This document shows positions 1-7,922 of a stretch of DNA of 43,955 bases, piece after piece. Origin of the DNA: DASWED01 sp036394995 (GTDB lineage: Bacteria > Actinomycetota > UBA4738 > JACQTL01); contig DASWED010000016.1 of assembly GCA_036394995.1 (NCBI GenBank), positions 1 to 43,955 of the forward strand, given 5' to 3'. Below the pieces are notes generated by a model. That model searched no databases, had not been told where the DNA came from, and saw only the letters and a program-made list of their open reading frames with translations. Within the stretch, counting starts at the first letter, position 1. Each line of letters starts with the position of its first letter. The position numbers were made by a program, and so were the translations under genes.

Positions 1-330
1 GACATGGGCGAGGTCCGGGTCGAGGGCGAGGACGGACAGGCCGTGGACGTGTTCGGCGTGAACGTGGACACGGCGGCCCGGGCGATGAGCCTGGTGGATG
101 GCGGCCACGTCTGCGTGACCCCATGCGGCAGCTCCGCGGGGAGAAGGCCGAGGAGGAGGCCGACCGGGGCGCGCTCCAGTTCGACATCGCCGGCGGACGG
201 CGCAGGCCGACGGGACCCATCACACGGTCCGGATCCCCGATGCGTGCTGCGGGTCCACGCCGGCCACCACAGCGCGCTGCTCGACGCGCTGAACTCGGTG
301 GCCAACCAGTGGGTATCGCTGTTCTGGTGA
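1..330 (+). pseudogene. C-terminal fragment of a class III nucleotide cyclase, probably frameshifted
   Basis: The first 40 codons in frame 1 (from base 1) read like the second half of an adenylate/guanylate cyclase catalytic domain: a GEVRVEGED segment, then VFGVNVDTAARAMSLVDGG and HVCVT. This matches the family pattern in which an AAR motif is followed by a GG-x-V strand. After about base 120 the similarity stops in this frame, and frame 3 reads a plausible continuation (QLRGEKAEEEADRGALQFDIAG). Frame 1 reopens as LDALNSVANQWVSLFW before a TGA at 328-330. I infer one or two frameshifts, either real decay or sequence error. The gene begins outside the window. The residue aligned to the usual transition-state Asn appears to be Asp. 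It could instead be an intact gene with a divergent tail. It is convergent with the SRPBCC gene. Confidence 0.4.
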
Positions 331-350
331 GGTGGGCCCCGCGGCCCGCG

Positions 351-854
351 TCAGCCGGCGGCGGACCCTGCGTCGGGGGGGAGGGTCGGGCCGGACGCCG
401 CGTATCCCTCGTCCGCCAGCTTGTCGAGGCACTTCGTGACGTACTTCCCGATCGGCTTCAACCTCGTCGCCTTCATGAAGAACGCCACGAACCTGCCCTT
501 GAAGTTGATCGGCGTGCGGTCCCACACGAGGTGGATGTCGCTCCCGCCGTCCGACGCCTTCACGATCCGGGCGCTGACGTAGCTCCCCGGCTCCATCACG
601 CCCGGGTTCTCGATCATCTCCCACCGAACGACCTCGGGATCCGACCAGTCGTAGAGCTCGCGGGCCCAGATCCTGACCGGCTTCGTGCTTCCCTCCCGGA
701 CCTCTGCCGTCGTCCCCGAGGTCGAGTAGAACTTCCAGTACTCGCGGGACAGGCCCGGCCAGATGTCGGGCCGGCGATCGCTGAAGTCCAGCAACGCGGC
801 CCGAACCTGCTCCGGTGCGAGCTTCGTGTGCGTATCGACCTCGACGCGCGTCAC
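351..854 (-). CDS. SRPBCC/polyketide cyclase-like lipid-binding domain protein
   Basis: A 167-aa protein resembling the SRPBCC (START-like, helix-grip) superfamily: an N-terminal strand with VEVDTHTKLAPEQV, a mid-domain VRWEMIENPGVMEPGSYV, a late strand SDIHLVWDRTPINFKG, and a long amphipathic C-terminal helix ending in KYVTKCLDKLADEG. Members bind hydrophobic ligands or act as toxin/cyclase homologues; the ligand cannot be read from the sequence. I chose the GTG at 854 because a purine-rich GGAGGAGGAGG lies 7 nt upstream. A longer reading from 917 adds 21 residues that do not look like the family. It is convergent with the cyclase fragment. The next gene on the same strand starts at 1197, so it may be co-transcribed with it. 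Confidence 0.7.
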   Translation of the reverse strand: MTRVEVDTHTKLAPEQVRAALLDFSDRRPDIWPGLSREYWKFYSTSGTTAEVREGSTKPVRIWARELYDWSDPEVVRWEMIENPGVMEPGSYVSARIVKASDGGSDIHLVWDRTPINFKGRFVAFFMKATRLKPIGKYVTKCLDKLADEGYAASGPTLPPDAGSAAG

Positions 855-936
855 CGAATCGTCCTCCTCCTCCCGGGCCGCACCCGGCATTGTGCTGACG
901 AACGGGAGCGAGGACAAGCCGGGACGCGGGTCGGCG

Positions 937-1197
937 CTACGCGGTTCGCTTGACGTCCACGCCGGACGACTCGATCTCGTCCAGGAGATGCCGCGCGTCC
1001 TCGACCTCGACGTCTCCCGGGATGCTCTTCTCGAGGGCCCCGATCAGCGTCGACCACTCGGACTCGCTCATGGTGAACGTTCCGGAATGGACGAAGTGGT
1101 CGCCCGAACCCGCCGACATGTTGGCGGTGATCTGTGGCTCGTGGCGGCTGGCACTGTCGTACTTACCGATCACCGTGAACCGGAAACGCGTGCTCAT
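937..1197 (-). CDS. Small acidic protein of unknown function (86 aa)
   Basis: An 86-aa soluble protein with no family I recognise. It begins MSTRFRFTVIGKYDS and ends in an acidic helix (VEVEDARHLLDEIESSGVDVKRTA). There is no signal peptide, membrane segment or cysteine. The ATG at 1197 is preceded by AAGGGGA at a good distance, which supports a real gene, and codon third positions are strongly G/C as in its neighbours. It sits between the SRPBCC gene and smpB on the same strand. The pattern of charged strands followed by a helix suggests a small alpha/beta fold, but this is only inference. Confidence 0.6.
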   Translation of the reverse strand: MSTRFRFTVIGKYDSASRHEPQITANMSAGSGDHFVHSGTFTMSESEWSTLIGALEKSIPGDVEVEDARHLLDEIESSGVDVKRTA

Positions 1198-1286
1198 GTC
1201 ATCCCCTTCCGCCCAATCCGGCTCCGCGGGCAGCGGTGATTGATCTGGTTCCACGACGCGTACCCGGCCTGCCGCGGGCGGAAACG

Positions 1287-1763
1287 TCACGACCTCGGCC
1301 GGCGGTGGGACGTGGCCCGCTCCATCTCCCGGCGGTGCTCCCGTTCGATGACCGCGTCGCGCTTCTCGAAGCGCTGCTTGCCCTTGCCCACCCCGATCAG
1401 GACCTTGGCCAGCCCATGGGAGAAGTAGACGCGCAGAGGGACCAGCGTGAGGCCCTTCTCGGCGGTGACGCCGATCAGCCGGTCGATCTCCTTGCGGTGC
1501 AGCAGGAGCTTGCGCCGGCGGCGGGGGTCGTAGCCGCGCTTCTCGCCCTGCTCGTAGGGCGCGATGTGCATGTTCTCCAGCCACACCTCGCGTCCGTCGG
1601 CGCGCGCGAAGGCCTCGCCCAGTGATGCCTGCCCGTCCCGGAGCGACTTCACCTCGGAGCCGGAGAGGACCAGGCCGGCCTCGACCGTCTCCGTGATGTT
1701 GTAGTCGAACCGGGCCCGGCGGTTCGACGCGACGACCCGCTCGCCGGCCGGCTTGGCGCCCAC
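1287..1763 (-). CDS. smpB: SsrA-binding protein SmpB
   Basis: SmpB (158 aa, family length about 155-160) binds tmRNA and delivers it to stalled ribosomes for trans-translation. Family motifs are clear: NRRARFDYNITETVEAGLVL near the N-terminus, SGSEVKSLRDG, the AYIxG-equivalent region EVWLENMHIAPYEQG, RRKLLLH(R)KEI, and the basic C-terminal tail with R-rich HRREMERATSHRRPRS that folds in the decoding site. The start is a GTG at 1763, 9 nt after the ftsX stop codon, so it is the last gene of an ftsE-ftsX-smpB unit, an order common in Actinomycetota. No tmRNA gene is visible next to it. Confidence 0.95.
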   Translation of the reverse strand: MGAKPAGERVVASNRRARFDYNITETVEAGLVLSGSEVKSLRDGQASLGEAFARADGREVWLENMHIAPYEQGEKRGYDPRRRRKLLLHRKEIDRLIGVTAEKGLTLVPLRVYFSHGLAKVLIGVGKGKQRFEKRDAVIEREHRREMERATSHRRPRS

Positions 1764-1772
1764 CGGTCCCGG

Positions 1773-2651
1773 TCAGACCTCCAGGAACCGGCGCATGGCG
1801 ATCCAGCTGGCGAAGATGGCCACGATCACGCCGACGGCGACCAGCAGCGGGACCAGCGTGTACACGGCGTCGGGCCCGAGCAACGGCAGGAACCGGACGT
1901 TGTGGTGGATCGACGCGAAGAACACCTTCTGGAGCACCAGCAGGGTCACGATGGCGAGCACCGAGCCGATCACCCCGGCCACCAGCCCCTCCACCAGGAA
2001 CGGAACCCGGATGAACCAGCTCGTCGCCCCCACGAGCCGCATGATCCCGATCTCCTTGCGGCGGGCGAACACGGCCATCCGCACCGTGTTCGCGATGAGG
2101 CCCACGGCCGCGACCAGCATCACGACGAACGCGATGATGGCCCCCCACTGGAGCACGTTGGAGATGGCGAACAGCTTGTTCAGCGTCTCGCGCTCGTCAC
2201 GGATCTTCTCGACCCCCGGCTGCCCCTCGAGCTGGGCCGCGACCACCTCGAACTTCTCCGGGTCCGCCAGCTTGACCCGGAAGGAGGCCGGGAGCGCGTC
2301 CGCCGACACCCCCTCCCACAGGTTCTTCTGGTTCTGGAAATCGTGCTTGAAGCGCTGGAGGGCCTCCTCCTTCGACTCGTACCTGACGCTGGCCACCTCG
2401 GGCATGCCGTCCAGCCGCTGCTCGATCCGGGCCTTGTCGCTCGGGGAGATGTCGTCCTGGAGGAACACGGCGACCTCGACGTTCTCGGTCGACGCGTCGA
2501 CCACCAGGTTGACCTGCTTGCCGATGAGCAGCGCCGATCCGAGCAGGAACAGCGAGATGAACACCGTGGCCACCGCCGCGAACGCCACCAGGCCGTTGCG
2601 CTTGAGGCCGGAGACCGTCTCGCGGAAGTAGTACTCGAACCTACGCGCCAT
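1773..2651 (-). CDS. ftsX: Cell division protein FtsX
   Basis: FtsX (292 aa) is the membrane partner of FtsE; the pair relays divisome state to periplasmic peptidoglycan hydrolases. The sequence has the expected layout: a short cytoplasmic N-terminus with FEYYFRETVSGLKRNGLVAFAAV, TM1 (about residues 20-43), an extracellular domain (about 45-165, beginning VDASTENVEVAVFLQDDISP), then three TM segments. The conserved cytoplasmic stretch between TM2 and TM3 contains NTVRMAVFARRKEIGIMRLVGA. Its ATG lies inside the end of ftsE (11-nt overlap), which suggests translational coupling. The basic tail RRFLEV is typical. Confidence 0.95.
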   Translation of the reverse strand: MARRFEYYFRETVSGLKRNGLVAFAAVATVFISLFLLGSALLIGKQVNLVVDASTENVEVAVFLQDDISPSDKARIEQRLDGMPEVASVRYESKEEALQRFKHDFQNQKNLWEGVSADALPASFRVKLADPEKFEVVAAQLEGQPGVEKIRDERETLNKLFAISNVLQWGAIIAFVVMLVAAVGLIANTVRMAVFARRKEIGIMRLVGATSWFIRVPFLVEGLVAGVIGSVLAIVTLLVLQKVFFASIHHNVRFLPLLGPDAVYTLVPLLVAVGVIVAIFASWIAMRRFLEV

Positions 2652-3327
2652 ATCCGTACACCCCCCGGGACTGGTCCCGGACCACCTTGCCCGAGTCCAG
2701 CTCGATGACCCGGCGCCGCATGGCGTCGACGATCGCGTTGTCGTGGGTGGCCATGACCACGGTGGTCCCGATCCGGTTGATCCGGTCCAGCAGCTTCATG
2801 ATCTCGACAGAGGTCGCCGGGTCGAGGTTCCCCGTTGGCTCGTCCGCCAGCAGGATCAGGGGCCGGTTCACGAAGCCACGGGCCACGCTGACCCGCTGCT
2901 GCTCGCCCCCGGACAGCTCGTCGGGGTAGTTGTTGAGCTTGTCGCCCAGCCCCACCAGCTCGAGGATCTCCGGCACCCGCGAGTCGATCACGTGCTTGGG
3001 CTTGCCGATGACCTCCAGGGCGAAGGCCACGTTCTGGAACACGGTCTTGTTCGGCAGGAGCTTGAAGTCCTGAAACACGGTCCCGATGTTGCGCCGGAGC
3101 TCCGGGACCTTCCACCGCGAGAGCTTGGTGATGTTCTTGCCGGCCACCCAGATCGTGCCCTGGGAGGGCTCCTCCTCCTTCAGCAGGACCCGGATGAACG
3201 TGGACTTCCCGGAGCCGGAGGGGCCCACGATGAACACGAACTCGCCCTTCGTGATCTCGAGGCTCACGTCGGCGAGCGCGACGACGGACTCCTTGTAGAC
3301 CTTGCTGACGCGTTCGAACTTGATCAT
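2641..3327 (-). CDS. ftsE: Cell division ATP-binding protein FtsE
   Basis: FtsE (228 aa) is the ABC-type ATPase of the FtsEX complex at the inner face of the membrane. Walker A GPSGSGKST is at residues 35-43, the Q-loop at VFQDFKLL, the signature LSGGEQQ at 138-144, and Walker B with ADEPTGNLD at about 157-169; a switch His follows in MATHDN. Length and N-terminus (MIKFERVSKVY) match actinobacterial FtsE. It is the first gene of the ftsE-ftsX-smpB unit. Upstream on the minus strand a TAGACT -10-like box (3362-3367) precedes the start by about 35 nt. Confidence 0.97.
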   Translation of the reverse strand: MIKFERVSKVYKESVVALADVSLEITKGEFVFIVGPSGSGKSTFIRVLLKEEEPSQGTIWVAGKNITKLSRWKVPELRRNIGTVFQDFKLLPNKTVFQNVAFALEVIGKPKHVIDSRVPEILELVGLGDKLNNYPDELSGGEQQRVSVARGFVNRPLILLADEPTGNLDPATSVEIMKLLDRINRIGTTVVMATHDNAIVDAMRRRVIELDSGKVVRDQSRGVYGYGA

Positions 3328-3361
3328 GGGTGCACAGGGGAAGGTTGGGGGACCGGCGCCG

Positions 3362-3367
3362 AGTCTA
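3362..3367 (-). promoter_or_regulatory. Candidate -10 box (TAGACT) for ftsE-ftsX-smpB
   Basis: Read on the minus strand this is TAGACT, a TANNNT hexamer typical of actinobacterial housekeeping -10 elements. It lies 34 nt upstream of the ftsE ATG in a 154-nt gap after the transketolase gene. I found no good -35 hexamer at 16-18 nt spacing, so this is a weak prediction. The rest of that gap holds only a short GCCC-TTC-GGGC hairpin (3413-3423) with no U-tract. Confidence 0.35.
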
Positions 3368-3481
3368 GCAGGGGGTTCCCGCCGACGGAAACACTCCGAG
3401 CAGGTTCCTCCGGCCCTTCGGGCGACGAAAACAGCAGGTCAGCGCCCGTTTGCCGACTCGAAGCGACGCCGGAAGGAGCTG

Positions 3482-4423
3482 CTACGACGATCGCCCCACC
3501 GCGGTCCGGGCGGCCTCGGCCACGTGCTTGGCCGAGATCCCGTACGCGTCGTACAGCTCCGCCCCGGACCCGGACTGGCCGTAGTCGCGGCACCCCAGGA
3601 TCGTGAGGCGGCTCCCCGAGCCGGCCTCGGACAGCGCCTCGGCCACGGCCGATCCCAGCCCGCCGACCACGTTGTGATCCTCCACGCTGACCGCCCGGCC
3701 GCCGCAGTGCTCGGCCTCCCGGACGATCCCCTCGGCGTCCAGCGGCTTCAGCGTGTGGACGTTCACCACGCAGGCCTCGATGCCCTCGCCGCTGAGCTCG
3801 TCGGCGGCCTTCAGGGCCTCCTGCACGGTGGCGCCGCTCGCGAACAGGCACACGTCGCGGCCCTCGCGGAGCTTCACGGCCTTGCCGAACTCGAACCGGT
3901 AACCGTCGCCGTTCACGTCGTCAAGCTTCTGGCGGGTCAGGCGGAGGAAGGCCGGGCCCTCGTGCTCGTCCGCCAGGTACTTCACGGCGCCGACGGTCTC
4001 CGCGGCGTCGCACGGCTGGATCACCGTCATGTTCGGCAGGGCCCGCATGGCCGCGATGTCCTCCAGGGCCATCTGGGACGCGCCGTCGTCCCCGATCCCG
4101 ATGCCGGCGTGGGTTCCCGCCAGCCGGACGTTCGCCTCGTTGTAGCCCACGGACATCCGGACCACCTCGAGGCGCCCCGTGATGAAGCACGAGAACGACG
4201 AGGCCCAGGCCACCTTGCCGGACAGGGCCAGGCCTGCGGCCACGCCCACCATGTTCGACTCGGCGATCCCGCACTCGACGAACCGGTCGGGGTAGGCCTC
4301 CTTGAACAGGTACGTCATGTTCGACTTCATGAGGTCGCCGTCCAGCACGACGTGCTTCGGGTCCCCGCCCACCTCGACCAGCGCCTCGCCGAACGCCTCC
4401 CGCGTCGCCTTGGCCCCCATCAC
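3482..4423 (-). CDS. Transketolase C-terminal subunit
   Basis: A 313-aa protein corresponding to the PYR and C-terminal domains of transketolase, the ThDP enzyme that transfers two-carbon ketol units in the pentose phosphate pathway. The PYR domain holds RFVECGIAESNMVGVAAGLA, including the catalytic Glu that activates the cofactor, and HAGIGIGDDGASQMALEDIA; the C-terminal domain follows from about residue 190. It pairs with the N-terminal subunit immediately upstream. The GTG start at 4423 overlaps the partner's TGA by four bases (GTGA); the next codon is ATG and could also initiate. Split transketolases of this kind are known in archaea and many bacteria; a 1-deoxyxylulose-5-phosphate synthase is excluded by length and motifs. 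Confidence 0.9.
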   Translation of the reverse strand: MMGAKATREAFGEALVEVGGDPKHVVLDGDLMKSNMTYLFKEAYPDRFVECGIAESNMVGVAAGLALSGKVAWASSFSCFITGRLEVVRMSVGYNEANVRLAGTHAGIGIGDDGASQMALEDIAAMRALPNMTVIQPCDAAETVGAVKYLADEHEGPAFLRLTRQKLDDVNGDGYRFEFGKAVKLREGRDVCLFASGATVQEALKAADELSGEGIEACVVNVHTLKPLDAEGIVREAEHCGGRAVSVEDHNVVGGLGSAVAEALSEAGSGSRLTILGCRDYGQSGSGAELYDAYGISAKHVAEAARTAVGRSS

Positions 4424-5319
4424 TTGCTCCCTTCCAGGGCCTCGAACCGCCGCCGGCTCTCGTCGCCGTCGATCTCCCCCCTCAGCTGGGCGATGGCGAT
4501 GGCACCCTGCTCATCCGAGGGGGCCTTGCCGTGCCAGTCGGGGTTCAGCTCCATCCAGGAGACGCCCTTGCCCTTCACGGTGTGGGCCACGATCGCGGTC
4601 CCCCGGTCGTGGACGGTCTCGGCCTCATCGAGGGCGTCGACGACCTGCGCCATGTCGTGGCCGTCGATCTCGCGGACGTGCCAGCCGAAGTCCCGCCACT
4701 TCGCCCCCACGGGGTCGATGTCGAGGATGTTCACGACCTTGTCCGACTGCTGGACCTGGTTCTGGTCGAGGATCACGCAGAGGTTCGACAGGCCCCGGCG
4801 GCCTCCCAGCATCGCGGCCTCCCACAGCTGCCCGGCCTGAGACTCGCCGTCGCCCACCATGCAGTACACGCGCCACCCGGCGCCGTCGAGCTTCCCAGCG
4901 ATGGCCATGCCCACGGCCATGGACAGCCCCTGACCGAGGGAACCGGTGGCCGCCTCGATGCCCGGACAGCGGATCCGGTCGGGGCGCCCCTGGAGCGGCG
5001 AGCCGAACTTCCGGAGCGTGCCCAGCAGATCCTCCTCGAAGAATCCCCGCTTCGCCAGGGCCGCGTACACGATCGGGATGCAGTGGCCCTTCGACAGCAC
5101 GAACCGGTCCCGGTCGGGCCAGTGGGGCTCCTCGGGCTTCAGGCGCATCTTGTGGAAGTACAGGGCGGCGACGATGTCGGCCGACGACAGGGTGCCGCCG
5201 GGGTGGCCCGAGCCCGCCTTCACCAGCATCTCGATGTCGGTCACGCGCAGTCCTCGGGCGATGTCGTTGAGCCGTTCGACGAGGGCTTCCCGGCCCTCGA
5301 CCTCCGTGGCGGTGTCCAT
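4420..5319 (-). CDS. Transketolase N-terminal subunit
   Basis: A 299-aa protein matching the ThDP-binding (PP) domain of transketolase. Key features are KAGSGHPGGTLSSADIV near residue 35, VLSKGHC, GSLGQGLSMAVGMA, and the cofactor pyrophosphate/Mg motif starting VGDGESQAGQ and ending at the Asn of DQNQ about 30 residues later. The ATG at 5319 has GAGGAG 8 nt upstream. With the downstream subunit it forms a heteromeric transketolase and the two are translationally coupled. The 95-nt space to the divergent YfhO-like gene should contain promoters for both. Confidence 0.9.
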   Translation of the reverse strand: MDTATEVEGREALVERLNDIARGLRVTDIEMLVKAGSGHPGGTLSSADIVAALYFHKMRLKPEEPHWPDRDRFVLSKGHCIPIVYAALAKRGFFEEDLLGTLRKFGSPLQGRPDRIRCPGIEAATGSLGQGLSMAVGMAIAGKLDGAGWRVYCMVGDGESQAGQLWEAAMLGGRRGLSNLCVILDQNQVQQSDKVVNILDIDPVGAKWRDFGWHVREIDGHDMAQVVDALDEAETVHDRGTAIVAHTVKGKGVSWMELNPDWHGKAPSDEQGAIAIAQLRGEIDGDESRRRFEALEGSK

Positions 5320-5414
5320 GGGCGTCTCCTCGTGAGATCGTGTCGATCCGGTCCGCGAGCGGGCCCCGGACCACGTTGGGAGGCGTCCGGGAGTCCCGCG
5401 GCCATACTACGCGG

Positions 5415-7922
5415 ATGGGAGCGGACCGATCCGGGGCGGCCACCGTCCCCGCCCCGGCCGGGGCCCGCCCCTGGGCCGAACGCCTGGCCTCGCTCGCCGG
5501 ACCGCTCCTCATCGTGGCGTGCGTGCTGGTGGCCACCCGGGGCTACCTGCTCACGCCGCGACTGACGAACGACCACCCCGACATCCTGGCCATGTGGCTC
5601 CCCCATCTGTGCTTCCTGGGGAAGTCACTCGCGGCCGGCCACATCCCGCTGCTGAACCCGTATCAGATGGCCGGGATGCCCTACGCCAGCGATCCCCAGT
5701 CCGGCTGGCTGTCCCTGGCCCCGATGGCCCTGTTCGCCGGGTTCTCCTGCGGCACGGCGCTCCGGCTGTTCATCGTGCTGAACCCGCTGGTGGCGGGGCT
5801 CGGGCTGTTCTGGTTCCTGCGGAAGGAGGGGCTGCACCGCGTGCCGGCCACGGTGGGCGGGCTGTCGTTCGCCATGATCATGGCGGCCTCCTCGGTGGCC
5901 CTGTCGCTGCCGTTCGCCGGGACCCTGGCCTGGACGCCGCTGGTGCTGGTGGGGGCGTCGGGGTTCCTGCACGCCCGCTCCGCCGCCGCGAGGCTGGGGT
6001 GGCTGGCCCTGGGGGCCGTGGCGTGGGGCCAGGTGGCGGTGGCCCACATGAGCCACGGCCTGGCCATGTGCACGCTGGCCACGGTGGTGTACGTGGCCGC
6101 CCGGTCCGTTCGCAACGTGAAGGCCGGCGACGCGTCGTGGCAGCGGGCCGCGGTGCTGGCCGTGGGGTTCCTGGTATTCCTGCCCCTGGCGAACCTGGCC
6201 ATCTTCATCCCCCGGCTGGCGCTCATCCCCAAGACCAGCCTCCGGGGGGGCTACGCGGCGGTGGGGGGAGCGGTGGCCCGGGTGGCCGGCATCGCCGACC
6301 AGCCCCTGGTCCCCACCGGGGTGTGGGCGGGATGGCCGTTCGCCGTCGGCACTGCGCCGGGCGCGTTCGCGGGTGCCACCGTCCTGCTGGCGGCGCCGGC
6401 GGCCGCGCGGACCCACGGCCGCCGCTACCTGGCCGGCGCGTTCGCCGCGCTGGCGGTCCTCACCTACCTCATGACCCTCGACGTGCTCGTTGGTGCGGGC
6501 TGGTTCCGCGCGGCGGCCCTCCACCTGCCGTTCGGCGACGTGTACCTGCACAACCCCGGGCGGCTGCGGTACCTGTGGCTGCTGGTGATCCCGGTCCTCG
6601 GGGCCCTGGGGGTCCAGGGGTTCATCGACCGGCCCCTCGACCGGGTTCGAACCCTCCGGTGGCTGGCCCCCGGCGCCGGGCTGTTCCTGGTCCTGCCCCT
6701 GCTGGCGGGCTCCCACCCCATCCGGTTCGTGTCGCTGGCGGCGGGGGCGGCAGTGGCCGCGCCCGTGTTCGTGGCGGTGGGACGCCGCGTGCGGTGGGCC
6801 GCCGTGGCCCTGGTGGCGGTCCTGGCCCTGGAGCTGGTGGCGGGGGCCGTGTGGTCGCAGCTGTACCGGGGCCCCACTGTGTTCATCGGCCTCGAGAACG
6901 GGCACAACGTGAGCCCGCAGCCCCTGCGGTGGCCGAACGTCCCTGTCCACACGTACCTCCGCGCGGGGCCCATCGCCCGGGCCATGGAGGGACACCCCGG
7001 GCGGTACCTGACCTGGGCTCCACCGGGCTCGTACTACGTGAAGGGCTACCTGTTCACCCAGCGCCAGCCCGCGTGGCCCGCCCTCGAGAACGGGCGCGGG
7101 ATGCTGTTCGACCTCCAGGACGTGTACGGGTACTCCCCCATCCAGCTCACCCGGTACTGGTCCTACGTCCGGGCGGCGAACGGCGGCCGGCCACTCTTCT
7201 ACAACGCGGCGGTGATCCGCAAGCCGAACCTCGCGGTGTTCCGGCTGCTCGGCGCGCGGTGGCTGATCCAGCCCACTGTGCTGCCGCCGCTCGTCCCCGG
7301 TCGCCCGGTCGCGACCGAGGGCCGGTTCACGCTGTACGAGGTCGACGGGTGGCAGCCCCTGGTGTCCGTCGTGCGCCACTGGCGGGTCCTGCCGAACGTG
7401 GCGGCGCTCCGGCGGGACCTCCGGCCCGAGTGGAACCCGGCGCAGCAGGCCACCGTGCTCCGGGAGCCCGGCTTCGAGCCGCCCGGCGGCGGGGCCGGGA
7501 CGGCCGAGTGGGAGCAGCCGGACCCGGAGCACCTCCGGATCCACGTGGTCGCGCGGGCCCCCTCGCTGGTGGTGATCCGCAATGCGTTCGGAGTGGGGTG
7601 GACGGCCACCGTGGACGGAGTGCCGGAGCGGCCCCTGGCCGCCGACTACTTCATCCAGGCCGTGCCGGTCCGGACCGGCGAACACGACATCGAGCTCGTG
7701 TACCGCGACCCCAACCTGGGCCGGGGCCTGGCCGCCTCCGGTGTGGTGTGGGGGGCGTGGGCCGTGGCGCTGGCCCTCGTGGTGGGAGCCGGCATACGCC
7801 GCCGCCGGTTGCGGCCGGGGACCGACGGAGCGAAGACCCTCAGGCCTTCGGGTGATCCGAAGCCCGCCGTCGGAGCTCCGCCTCGATCAGCCGGTCGAGA
7901 TCGCCGTCCAGCACTCGGTTGA
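5415..7922 (+). CDS. Large YfhO-like polytopic membrane protein
   Basis: An 835-aa membrane protein. An N-terminal hydrophobic helix (about residues 27-45) is followed by a predicted external loop with NDHPDILAMWLPHL and NPYQMAGMPYASDPQSGW, then many transmembrane segments to about residue 490, and a soluble extracytoplasmic domain. That domain ends with the family-like GVGWTATVDGVPERPL and HDIELVYRDPN before a last TM helix. This architecture resembles YfhO-family (GT-C-like) proteins that modify cell-surface glycopolymers; substrate is unknown. The ATG at 5415 follows CATACT by 6 nt, which would fit a leaderless transcript. The last 83 nt overlap the 3' end of prfB tail to tail. Confidence 0.75.
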   Translation: MGADRSGAATVPAPAGARPWAERLASLAGPLLIVACVLVATRGYLLTPRLTNDHPDILAMWLPHLCFLGKSLAAGHIPLLNPYQMAGMPYASDPQSGWLSLAPMALFAGFSCGTALRLFIVLNPLVAGLGLFWFLRKEGLHRVPATVGGLSFAMIMAASSVALSLPFAGTLAWTPLVLVGASGFLHARSAAARLGWLALGAVAWGQVAVAHMSHGLAMCTLATVVYVAARSVRNVKAGDASWQRAAVLAVGFLVFLPLANLAIFIPRLALIPKTSLRGGYAAVGGAVARVAGIADQPLVPTGVWAGWPFAVGTAPGAFAGATVLLAAPAAARTHGRRYLAGAFAALAVLTYLMTLDVLVGAGWFRAAALHLPFGDVYLHNPGRLRYLWLLVIPVLGALGVQGFIDRPLDRVRTLRWLAPGAGLFLVLPLLAGSHPIRFVSLAAGAAVAAPVFVAVGRRVRWAAVALVAVLALELVAGAVWSQLYRGPTVFIGLENGHNVSPQPLRWPNVPVHTYLRAGPIARAMEGHPGRYLTWAPPGSYYVKGYLFTQRQPAWPALENGRGMLFDLQDVYGYSPIQLTRYWSYVRAANGGRPLFYNAAVIRKPNLAVFRLLGARWLIQPTVLPPLVPGRPVATEGRFTLYEVDGWQPLVSVVRHWRVLPNVAALRRDLRPEWNPAQQATVLREPGFEPPGGGAGTAEWEQPDPEHLRIHVVARAPSLVVIRNAFGVGWTATVDGVPERPLAADYFIQAVPVRTGEHDIELVYRDPNLGRGLAASGVVWGAWAVALALVVGAGIRRRRLRPGTDGAKTLRPSGDPKPAVGAPPRSAGRDRRPALG

